From Desulfovibrio sp. (GTDB taxonomy: Bacteria > Desulfobacterota > Desulfovibrionia > Desulfovibrionales > Desulfovibrionaceae), in assembly GCA_017528345.1 (NCBI GenBank), contig JAFXOX010000046.1:124001-188000 (forward strand): a stretch of 64,000 nucleotides of DNA, written 5' to 3'. A program made the position numbers and the translations under genes. A model generated the notes under the pieces. It did not search any database and had not been told where the DNA came from. It saw only the letters and a list, made by a program, of their open reading frames with translations. This document shows positions 57,324 through 64,000 of this stretch, one piece after another (position 1 is the first letter of the stretch; each line of letters starts with the position of its first letter).

Positions 57324-57429
57324 TCCGATGCAAGACATATACGGGGCTTTTTTGGGCATGTCAAGTCAAAGATGGCTCAGAAAAAGAACTCCTCAGCCGC
57401 CAACGCCAATCTTAGCTTCAGGATTTACT

Positions 57430-58479
57430 ATGACTACGCTCATTCTAGCAGTTGTGTTGGCCATCTTCTTTTCTTTCACCTGTTCTCTGGCCGAAGCAGC
57501 TCTCTATTCCATTCCTCTTACGACCATTGAGCGCATGAAGGTAAATGGGGATAAAAAAGGCCAACTGCTCAGTGAAATGCGCAGCAATGTCAATAAACCC
57601 ATCACAGCTATTCTCACCATCAACACCATCGCCAATACTGTAGGCGCGACTGTGGCTGGCGGTGCAGCGCTTGCCCACTTTGGCGAGATTTACATGGGAA
57701 TTTTTGCCGCTGTTTTCACTCTACTGATTCTGACTCTCGGTGAAATTATCCCTAAGATCCTTGGAGTGGCCTTTGCCCCCAAGGTCGCCTGTGCTCTGGC
57801 TTTGCCGCTGTGCTGTGCCATCAAGATCCTTATGCCCATCATAGCCCTGATGAACTGTATTACAGGCTTTATCAAAAAATACCTTCCCAAGACGCCCCCG
57901 TGCTCTGAAGAAGATATCTGCGCAACAGCCGGTCTTTCCCGCAAAGCCGGGCAGATCAATGAATACGAGGAAGGCTGGATACGCAATGTGCTCGCTCTTG
58001 ACCAAAAGCATGCCCATGAAATCATGACGCCACGAACCGTTGTTTTTTCACTGCCTGCGAGCATGCGTCTGGAAGAGGTGTATGCGGACAAACGCTTCTG
58101 GCAGTTCAGCAGGATTCCGGTCTATGGCAGAGACAATGAGGATCTTGTAGGGCTCATTGAACGCCCAACTATCATGCAGCATCTCCTCAACGGTGATAAC
58201 AAGGCCACGCTCTCCAGCCTGATGCGCAAGATCTATTTTGTGCCAGAGGCACAGACACTCGACAAGCTTTTGCAAAGTATGCTCAAGGCCAATGTCCATC
58301 TTTTTGCTGTCGTCGATGAGTATGGAGGTCTCTCTGGCGTGGTTTCCCTGGAAGATGTGCTTGAAGAAGTCATTGGCCGTGAAATCGTCGATGAAAGTGA
58401 CACTGTCGCTGACATGCGGGCTCTTGCCAGATCAAAGATCAGACTGCATATCAACGGCCCGATGGTTCAAAAGCCCTGA
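57430..58479 (+). CDS. CNNM/CBS-domain membrane protein (hemolysin-like family)
   Basis: 349 residues. The N-terminal 200 hold the four-helix CNNM (DUF21) domain, with AEAALYSIPLTTIERMKV and LTLGEIIPKILGVAFAP. A CBS pair follows (IMTPRTVVFSLPASM, FSRIPVYGRDNEDLVGLIER, VFAVVDEYGGLSGVVSLED). It lacks the C-terminal CorC_HlyC domain common in such proteins. The family is linked to magnesium or cobalt efflux; substrate unknown. It precedes ccmE by about 120 bases. Confidence 0.85.
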   Translation: MTTLILAVVLAIFFSFTCSLAEAALYSIPLTTIERMKVNGDKKGQLLSEMRSNVNKPITAILTINTIANTVGATVAGGAALAHFGEIYMGIFAAVFTLLILTLGEIIPKILGVAFAPKVACALALPLCCAIKILMPIIALMNCITGFIKKYLPKTPPCSEEDICATAGLSRKAGQINEYEEGWIRNVLALDQKHAHEIMTPRTVVFSLPASMRLEEVYADKRFWQFSRIPVYGRDNEDLVGLIERPTIMQHLLNGDNKATLSSLMRKIYFVPEAQTLDKLLQSMLKANVHLFAVVDEYGGLSGVVSLEDVLEEVIGREIVDESDTVADMRALARSKIRLHINGPMVQKP

Positions 58480-58597
58480 GGATCTCCTTGCAAAACGCTT
58501 GTGCGCGCGCATAAAATACCGCATACTAGTCTGCGCCAAAAAGTGATTTTGCCTTGTGCCCAACCATCAACAGCAGGCAGCCATACTGCCAGAAACA

Positions 58598-59020
58598 ATG
58601 CAAAAAACGAACAAAAAGACCTCTCTTTTCTACACGCTGGCTTTTCTGCTTTTTTTGGGCGGAGTCTCCTGGCTCATCTATGCCGGTCTCAGCAGCAGCA
58701 ATGTCTATTTTCTCAATGTCTCTGAAGCTCTTGCCGCAAGCCCAGAAAAAGTCCAGTCAATCCGCCTTTTCGGCACTGTTGCCGAGCGCGATCTTGTCCG
58801 TGACCCCAATTCCCTGCGTCTGACCTTTCTGTTGGAAGACAGAGACGATATCAAAATCACCATTCCCGTTTCCTATCAGGGGCTTGTTCCTGATGCCTTC
58901 AAGGTCGGAGCAGAAGTGATTGTCGAAGGTGGCATGAATTCGGAAAAACATTTTCTTGCCAAAACCTTGATGACCAAGTGCCCGTCAAAATATCAAAAGG
59001 AAAACCGCGGGAAACTCTAA
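58598..59020 (+). CDS. ccmE: Cytochrome c maturation protein CcmE, Cys-type haem chaperone
   Basis: 140 residues with one N-terminal anchor. CcmE accepts haem from CcmABCD and hands it to the ligase. Most CcmE proteins bind haem covalently through His in an HXXXY motif; here it reads CPSKY (Cys128, Tyr132), the Cys variant known from Desulfovibrio and archaea. VRDPNSLRLTFLLED and VIVEGGMNSEKHFLAKTL match the beta-barrel core. A GTG 42 bases upstream is an alternative start. It leads the ccm operon. Confidence 0.93.
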   Translation: MQKTNKKTSLFYTLAFLLFLGGVSWLIYAGLSSSNVYFLNVSEALAASPEKVQSIRLFGTVAERDLVRDPNSLRLTFLLEDRDDIKITIPVSYQGLVPDAFKVGAEVIVEGGMNSEKHFLAKTLMTKCPSKYQKENRGKL

Positions 59021-59087
59021 GCAATGGCCGGCATACAGAGCGCTCCTTGTCGCTTCCGGGAACCCCCTCTTCTCTGCAGGCAACATT

Positions 59088-60995
59088 ATGTATTACTTTG
59101 GCTTTCTCTCCATCGTGCTGGCCATGTTCTCTTCGCTTCTGGCTGCTCTGGCGGCCTTGACGGATTTATGGCACAACGAGACAAAATATCTCAAGCGTGT
59201 TGAGCAGGCTCATATTCCTGTCAGTCTTTGCCTGCTTCTGGCCTCAGCAGCGTTGCTACACGCTCTTTTCTGGCAGGACTATGCACTGCAGTATGCGGCA
59301 AACTATACGGACCGCTATCTTTCCCTCTTTTACCGACTGACGGCCTTCTGGGCAGGACAGCCTGGATCCATGCTTTTTTGGGCTCTTGCGACAGCCATTC
59401 TTGGATCCCTCTTTCCCCTCCTCTCTTGCTATCGCCATCTTTCAGAGCAAAGACGTCTCTGGTTCTGGACTTTTTTTCACTGCGTGATGGCCTTCTTTTC
59501 CCTGCTCCTTACATGTTACAGCAATCCTTTTATCATGCAGCAACCTGTGCCGGAAGACGGCAATGGACTCAACCCGCTTCTGCAAAATCCCGGCATGATC
59601 ATTCACCCGCCACTGCTTTTCATCGGCTATGCGGGCTTTGTCATTCCCTTTTGCCTTGCTCTTGCCCAAAAGCTTGCCCCTGAAGAACACGAGGGCGCTA
59701 ACCACACCTGGTTTCGCATCACTCGACCCTATCTCCTTTTTGCCTGGATGTTTCTGACAGCGGGAATTCTTCTCGGCGCCTGGTGGGCCTATATGGAGCT
59801 TGGCTGGGGAGGCTACTGGGCGTGGGATCCTGTTGAAAACTCTTCTCTTGTTCCTTGGCTGCTTGCCACCGCTCTTTTGCATACCCTCTCCGTTGAACGC
59901 ACAAGCAAAGCTTTGACCCGTTACAATATCCTGCTCATCAGTTTAACCTGCATTTCCACGTTTTTTGCGACCTATCTTGTTCGTAGCGGCGTGGTGGACT
60001 CTGTCCATGCCTTTGGACAGGGAACAGTGGGGACCCCGCTCCTCATCTTTATTGTCTTAACCCTTGGCATCAGCATAGCCGTCAGCTTGAAACGCAGTGA
60101 TTCTTCAAGCCTGCCAGATCTCTTTAGCCGCGAAGGCCTTCTGGCCATGATGTCCTGGTTTCTGCTGGCTTTGTGTGCCATCATTACTATCGCAACGCTT
60201 TGGCCCGTACTCACCCGTATGTTTTCACAAACCCCAAGCGGTCTTGACGCGCGCTTTTACAATACGGTTTGCCTACCCCTGGCAGCCGTTCTTCTGGCGC
60301 TCCTTGCCTTCTGCCCCTGGATCAGCGCTGATCGGGGAAAAAGATGGCGTCTGCTTGCGGTAATAGCAGCAATCTTTGTGGGCGCAGGCCTCCTTCTTGC
60401 CTTTTTCGGCTTCAGCAAAATCACAGCCTTAATCGCAGCCTCGGCGAGCATCGCCATTCTTGCCGGTATTGCCCTCAAATGTTTCCTTCTTACCCCCAGA
60501 CCGAAGAAGCGTTCTCTAGCAGCTCTTGGCACTCATTTTGGCCTTGCCCTTGCAGGACTTGCCGTGGCTTTTTCCGGTCCTTACGACACAGAACAAGACA
60601 TACTCCTGGCAACTGGCATGACGGAAAAGGTTGGAACCTATACACTGACGCTAGAAAACATCCGCCAGGAGGATGGCCCAGGCTACTCTGCCCTTCTGGC
60701 TGTCATACGTATTCAAGAAAAGGGCAAGGATAAAGGCATCCTCATTCCTGAGCGCCGCATCTACGAAAAATTCGGCGACATGCAATTTTCCGAGGTCGAT
60801 ACACTTCCCTCTTTGGGCAATGAGCTCTATGTTTCTCTTCTCGGCATGACACAGGAAAAAAAGGTCCTTGTTCGTTTCAGTATCAAGCCTCTGGTCAATT
60901 GGCTGTGGATTGGAGGCATATTCATGTGTCTAATGCCTGTTTTCGGCATTGCTGGCCGATTTGCAAAGCCTCAGAGCGAGGAAGTGCGTGCTTAA
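59088..60995 (+). CDS. ccmF: Cytochrome c haem lyase subunit CcmF
   Basis: 635 residues with about 15 membrane segments. CcmF ligates haem to apocytochromes in the periplasm. The WWD domain is complete (GAWWAYMELGWGGYWAWDPVEN, about 230-251), and conserved His residues occur in NPGMIIHPPLLFIGY and AFGQGTVGTPL. Haem-lyase partners CcmH and CcmG are not encoded nearby, as expected for the Desulfovibrio-type system. ccmA starts inside its last codons. Confidence 0.95.
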   Translation: MYYFGFLSIVLAMFSSLLAALAALTDLWHNETKYLKRVEQAHIPVSLCLLLASAALLHALFWQDYALQYAANYTDRYLSLFYRLTAFWAGQPGSMLFWALATAILGSLFPLLSCYRHLSEQRRLWFWTFFHCVMAFFSLLLTCYSNPFIMQQPVPEDGNGLNPLLQNPGMIIHPPLLFIGYAGFVIPFCLALAQKLAPEEHEGANHTWFRITRPYLLFAWMFLTAGILLGAWWAYMELGWGGYWAWDPVENSSLVPWLLATALLHTLSVERTSKALTRYNILLISLTCISTFFATYLVRSGVVDSVHAFGQGTVGTPLLIFIVLTLGISIAVSLKRSDSSSLPDLFSREGLLAMMSWFLLALCAIITIATLWPVLTRMFSQTPSGLDARFYNTVCLPLAAVLLALLAFCPWISADRGKRWRLLAVIAAIFVGAGLLLAFFGFSKITALIAASASIAILAGIALKCFLLTPRPKKRSLAALGTHFGLALAGLAVAFSGPYDTEQDILLATGMTEKVGTYTLTLENIRQEDGPGYSALLAVIRIQEKGKDKGILIPERRIYEKFGDMQFSEVDTLPSLGNELYVSLLGMTQEKKVLVRFSIKPLVNWLWIGGIFMCLMPVFGIAGRFAKPQSEEVRA

Positions 60996-61617
60996 GCTGG
61001 ATCATATCAGTAAGAAGTTCGCAGAGCGCACCGTGCTTTGCGATATTTCCTGCCGCTTTGCCCCTTCAAGCCTGACCTTACTGACTGGCAAAAACGGCAG
61101 TGGCAAGACCACACTGATGAAAATCATGGCCGGTCTGAGCAAACCCACCCAGGGCGATATCGAGCTTGCAGACGAAATCTCGCCTGTCTATGTTGCCCAT
61201 GCGACCTTTCTCTACCCCAAGCTGACAGCCATGGAAAATCTTTCCTTCTGGAGCCGCTGTCTCAATCTACGACTCAGTGATGATCAGCTGGCAGACTGGC
61301 TGGAAAAAATAGGTCTGTGGGACTTTGCCGACAGCGAAACCGGAACCTTTTCACGCGGCATGTGCCAGCGCCTCAATCTCGCGCGGGCTTTCATGCAAAA
61401 GCCCAGACTCTTGCTCCTCGATGAGCCTTCCACAGGTCTTGATCTGGAATCACGCACGCTTCTGCATCAAGAACTTCTGCACATGAAAGCCAATGGGTGC
61501 TGCATTGTCCTGATCTCCCACGATCTTGCCGAAGACGCCTCTCTTGCCGACCGGGTTCTAAAGCTGGAAGGAGGAAAACTTTCAGGAAGCAGCGAGGATA
61601 CGGCATGCACCACGTAA
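60988..61617 (+). CDS. ccmA: Haem exporter ATP-binding protein CcmA
   Basis: 209 residues from a GTG preceded by GAGGAA, overlapping the ccmF end. ABC ATPase with Walker A GKNGSGKTT (34-42), a degenerate signature FSRGMCQRL and Walker B LLLLDEPSTGLD. It powers release of holo-CcmE from CcmC. Frame and overlap make the start clear. Confidence 0.92.
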   Translation: MLKLDHISKKFAERTVLCDISCRFAPSSLTLLTGKNGSGKTTLMKIMAGLSKPTQGDIELADEISPVYVAHATFLYPKLTAMENLSFWSRCLNLRLSDDQLADWLEKIGLWDFADSETGTFSRGMCQRLNLARAFMQKPRLLLLDEPSTGLDLESRTLLHQELLHMKANGCCIVLISHDLAEDASLADRVLKLEGGKLSGSSEDTACTT

Positions 61618-62282
61618 TTCGGGCATTAATCGGCAAGGACCTCTCTCTGCTTTTTATACGCGGTAGCGGTCTTGTGCAGGCGTTGCTTTTAGGCTTGCTT
61701 TTGATCTTTGTCTTCAGCCTATCAAGCGGCCCGGCCAATCCAGTCTCTGCCCAGGCTGCAGCGGCCATTTTCTGGGTCAGTTCGCTCTTTTGTCAGGTTC
61801 TCATTTTCAATCAGCTTTACGCTCTGGAAGAAAGTCACGGGCAGCGTCTGGCTCTTCTTCTCTTACCTGTCATGCCGCAGACAATTTGGCTTGCCAAATC
61901 TCTTGCGGGTTTGTTGCTGTTACTCGCTGCACAGCTTTGCTTTCTTCCAGCCTGTGTTATTTTTCTGGGCCAAACAGCCGGCGCTCACTTTGTAACGTCC
62001 ATAGCTGGCCTTTTTCTTGTGGATCTTGGTATTTCAGCGTTAGGTTCTCTTCTGGCAGCCGTGGCTCAGGGACAAGCCTCCCGAGAGTCTCTGCTGTCTA
62101 TTTTGCTGTTTCCCCTCCTAACACCTCTTTTACTGGCAGGCATTAGCCTGCATACCGCAAGCTTTGGAGGTGAGTCCCAAGATCTTGATCAGTGGTTGAT
62201 GCTTGCGTCAGCGTTTGATGCCGTCTTTGTCTCCGTTTCCTTTATCCTTTTTGCCTTCATCTACACAGGAGATGAGTCATGA
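61605..62282 (+). CDS. ccmB: Haem exporter protein CcmB
   Basis: 225 residues with six membrane helices. It is the membrane partner of CcmA. The N-terminus VIRALIGKDLSLLFIRGSGL and the helix pairs around LLVLPVMPQ-like (here LLLLPVMPQTIWLAKSL) are the family pattern. It overlaps ccmA by 13 bases and ccmC by four (ATGA). Confidence 0.9.
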   Translation: MHHVIRALIGKDLSLLFIRGSGLVQALLLGLLLIFVFSLSSGPANPVSAQAAAAIFWVSSLFCQVLIFNQLYALEESHGQRLALLLLPVMPQTIWLAKSLAGLLLLLAAQLCFLPACVIFLGQTAGAHFVTSIAGLFLVDLGISALGSLLAAVAQGQASRESLLSILLFPLLTPLLLAGISLHTASFGGESQDLDQWLMLASAFDAVFVSVSFILFAFIYTGDES

Positions 62283-62950
62283 CGTCCTTGCTGCTTCTGC
62301 TTGGTGCTCTTGGCATGGCCTGCTGTCAATGGCTCATTTTCTGCTATGCTCCCATAGAAGAGAGTATGGGTATCACGCAAAAGATTTTTTACGTGCATCT
62401 TCCCCTTGCCTGGTGGGGTCTGATCAGTTTTTTGATTGTCTTTGTGGCCTCTCTGCTCTTTCTGTGCAAGCACAGGCCAGTGTATATGCGTCTGGCCAAA
62501 GCTGCCGGCGAAATCGGTGAATTGCTGGCCGTACTTACGGTCTTGACTGGCATCATCTGGGGGAAAACAGCTTGGGGAGTGTGGTGGACATGGGATCCAA
62601 GATTGACAACGGCTCTGGTTCTCTGCTTCCTCTACGCTGGCTGGCTTATGCTTCACGGCCTTGATTTTCCGGAGGAACGCAAACAAAAGCTCTGTGCGGT
62701 TACAGGTATTCTGGCCTTTCTGGATGTTCCTCTTGTTTTTATTTCTTCGCGCATCTGGCGCACCATCCATCCTGCAGTTTTCACCTCCCAAGGTATTCAG
62801 ATGAGCCAGGAAATGCTCATCACCGTTCTCTGTGCACTTTTTGCTTTTGGCCTTTTTTACGCTGGTCTTCTCCGCTTACGTTTTGCATGCCTGAACGCTC
62901 AGGCGCGACTTGCTAGCCTCCGTGAGAATACCTTTGCCAACCCTGCCTGA
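62279..62950 (+). CDS. ccmC: Haem delivery protein CcmC
   Basis: 223 residues, six membrane helices. CcmC binds haem and loads it on CcmE. The WWD motif reads AWGVWWTWDPRLTT (about 98-111), and conserved His residues are in YVHLPLAWW and WRTIHPAVF. The start overlaps ccmB by four bases. Confidence 0.95.
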   Translation: MTSLLLLLGALGMACCQWLIFCYAPIEESMGITQKIFYVHLPLAWWGLISFLIVFVASLLFLCKHRPVYMRLAKAAGEIGELLAVLTVLTGIIWGKTAWGVWWTWDPRLTTALVLCFLYAGWLMLHGLDFPEERKQKLCAVTGILAFLDVPLVFISSRIWRTIHPAVFTSQGIQMSQEMLITVLCALFAFGLFYAGLLRLRFACLNAQARLASLRENTFANPA

Positions 62951-62961
62951 TGAGGTCTCCT

Positions 62962-63120
62962 ATGGAATCCACGACCTGGCTTCTTGCCGCCAATGCCTTT
63001 GTCTGGCTTGGACTTGCTGGCTATACACTCTTTCTCAGTCGCAAGCTGCTGCGTCTCCAACAGCGTCTGCAACAACTTGAGCGTAACCGTCGATCTTCAT
63101 CTGTGGCTGAGCAGATCTAA
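62962..63120 (+). CDS. ccmD: CcmD-like small membrane protein
   Basis: 52 residues, too short for usual gene lists. One helix (LLAANAFVWLGLAGYTLFL) followed by a basic tail with LRLQQRLQQLERNRR, the layout of CcmD, which stabilises the CcmABCE complex. It lies 11 bases after ccmC. The next gene begins after the structured leader. Confidence 0.75.
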   Translation: MESTTWLLAANAFVWLGLAGYTLFLSRKLLRLQQRLQQLERNRRSSSVAEQI

Positions 63121-63134
63121 CAATACCCTTACGT

Positions 63135-63246
63135 TTTTTTGGGTAACAGCCTGTGTGCCGTTGCCAGAAAACATACCTTTCTTATCATGGAGGCAGCGTT
63201 TTCTCCTCGCCGTGCATGACGAGGTTTCCACGCTGAATATGTGATG
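63135..63246 (+). promoter_or_regulatory. Structured leader element of the ccm TPR gene, copy 3 of the RNA motif
   Basis: P1: TTTTTTGG (63135-63142) pairs with CCAGAAAA (63164-63171, one G-U). ACCTTTCTTATCA then the Shine-Dalgarno GGAGG (63189-63193). P2: CAGCGT (63194-63199) with ACGCTG (63230-63235); P3: CCTCG (63205-63209) with CGAGG (63220-63224), 10-base loop. AATATGTG leads to ATG 63244. Against the pta copy P3 changes C-G to T-A on both sides, a compensatory change. The alternative GGAG-CTCC pairing is also kept. Confidence 0.72.
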
Positions 63247-63822
63247 AACGAGCGACACCATTCTCCCAAAAACCGCCTGCTCATACTTCTTTTGGCTGCG
63301 CTGCTTATTCTCATGCTCTTTGTTCTCCTCAAGGATCGCCTCCTGCATCCGTCGCTGACTGTCGTCAATACACCACGTGAAATGCACTTTCAGGCTTCTT
63401 CTGAAACCATCACCCGCGATATGGACGAAATCGGGGCCCTCATGCAGAAGGTGAAGGCCAATCCCGAAGACAATGCTCTCTGTCTGGAACTTTGCGACGC
63501 CCTGATGCGCGCAGAGCGCTGGGATGCGGCAGAAAGCTTTGCCCAACGCGTTGTCCAGCGGGACAGCCAGAACTTTCAAGCACATTTTCTCCTTGGTGTC
63601 ATACTCCATCAACAGCACAAAGATGAACAGGCATCCCAAGCTCTGGAAAAAGCCGTTGCCATCCGCGATGATGCCTCTGCCCGCTACAGTCTAGGCATTC
63701 TCTATCTGTACTTTCTCAAGCAATCGGACATGGGCATACGTCATCTTCAAGCCGCGCTGAAACTGCCTAACCTTTCCAAGGATCTCAAAGCAGCTATCGA
63801 AGAAGAACTCGAGAAACACTAA
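63244..63822 (+). CDS. TPR protein of the cytochrome c maturation operon (CcmI/NrfG-like)
   Basis: 192 residues. One N-terminal membrane anchor (LLILLLAALLILMLFVLL) with basic residues before it, then a periplasmic TPR domain, seen as NALCLELCDALMRAERWDAAESFA, NFQAHFLLGVILHQQHKDEQAS and SARYSLGILYLYFLKQ. Its position at the end of the ccm operon resembles CcmI/NrfG-like apocytochrome-binding proteins, which is inference. It is the only ccm gene with the structured leader; a GTG one codon upstream is an alternative start. Confidence 0.8.
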   Translation: MNERHHSPKNRLLILLLAALLILMLFVLLKDRLLHPSLTVVNTPREMHFQASSETITRDMDEIGALMQKVKANPEDNALCLELCDALMRAERWDAAESFAQRVVQRDSQNFQAHFLLGVILHQQHKDEQASQALEKAVAIRDDASARYSLGILYLYFLKQSDMGIRHLQAALKLPNLSKDLKAAIEEELEKH

Positions 63823-63929
63823 AAAACAAGAGCTCAGTGAGTTTGAGCAGAAAAGTCCCGCTGATCTTTGTAGCGCGCTCCATTGTCTGTTGAACATTTT
63901 ACCCTCGAGCTCTCCGCTCCAAAAAACTG

Positions 63930-64000
63930 ATGAAAAAACACCAATCCCTTCAAAAGAACAAAAACCAGACAGAAGTCAGTCAGGGCAAGCATCTCAGCAG
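63930..64000 (+). CDS. Possible gene start cut by the window end
   Basis: An ATG at 63930 opens a frame of 23 codons that runs off the window, beginning MKKHQSLQKNKNQTEVSQG. Shine-Dalgarno is weak and the product is not recognisable. Confidence 0.3.
   Translation, partial: MKKHQSLQKNKNQTEVSQGKHLS

Overview
The window looks like chromosomal DNA of a sulfate-reducing member of the Desulfovibrionaceae (Desulfobacterota), probably an anaerobic, host-associated one. The evidence is a single-chain pyruvate:ferredoxin oxidoreductase with pta and ackA, a ferredoxin-type glutamate synthase split into three genes, a CcmE whose haem-binding His is a Cys (the variant described from Desulfovibrio), and a regulator joining an integrase-like domain to a molybdate/tungstate-binding domain as in TunR. 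The host-associated guess rests on a MalT-like LuxR regulator and many exported proteins, and is inference.

Layout. 1-7 kb: nitrogen assimilation (end of amtB, PII, type III glutamine synthetase, three-part glutamate synthase). 7-9 kb, leftward: cobO-type adenosyltransferase, AmmeMemoRadiSam radical SAM enzyme, small exported protein, then a roughly 0.9 kb non-coding stretch rich in inverted repeats. 9.6-17.2 kb: purM, ilvD, a lipid-linked sugar flippase and thiS-thiG-thiH-thiF. 17-20 kb: Skp-like lipoprotein, lytic transglycosylase, tRNA-dihydrouridine synthase. 20-29 kb: por, pta, ackA, cstA, a pyruvate uptake and oxidation module ending in acetate and ATP. 29-38 kb: a bacterial PFK-2/FBPase-2 homologue, lepB, rpmE, a DUF1385 protein, prfA, lepA, a PfkB kinase and a WbsX-like protein. 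38-51.6 kb: a block of rightward genes for exported proteins, nearly all of unknown function, around a MalT/LuxR-type regulator. It includes a 79% identical paralogue pair, a truncated duplicate, an ankyrin protein and a probable mannan-binding (MVL-type) lectin; a tRNA-Ser lies at its right edge. 51.7-57 kb: NFACT protein, DksA-like protein, TunR-like regulator, Mrp-type ATPase, membrane protein, initiator tRNA-Met. 57-64 kb: CNNM/CBS protein and a cytochrome c maturation operon ccmE-F-A-B-C-D plus a TPR protein.

The most interesting signal is not a gene. The leaders of pta, ackA and the ccm-linked TPR gene share one RNA-like element: a Shine-Dalgarno GGAGG, directly followed by a CAGCG...CGCTG stem with an internal hairpin, then AATAT and the start codon. 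In the pta and TPR copies the inner stem changes by compensatory substitution, and an alternative pairing would hide the Shine-Dalgarno. This fits a structured translation-control element, perhaps a riboswitch or a hairpin that bridges the Shine-Dalgarno to a distant start codon. I do not recognise it as a known class. A second, weaker leader candidate precedes purM.

All calls are from reading the sequence; no database search was possible.
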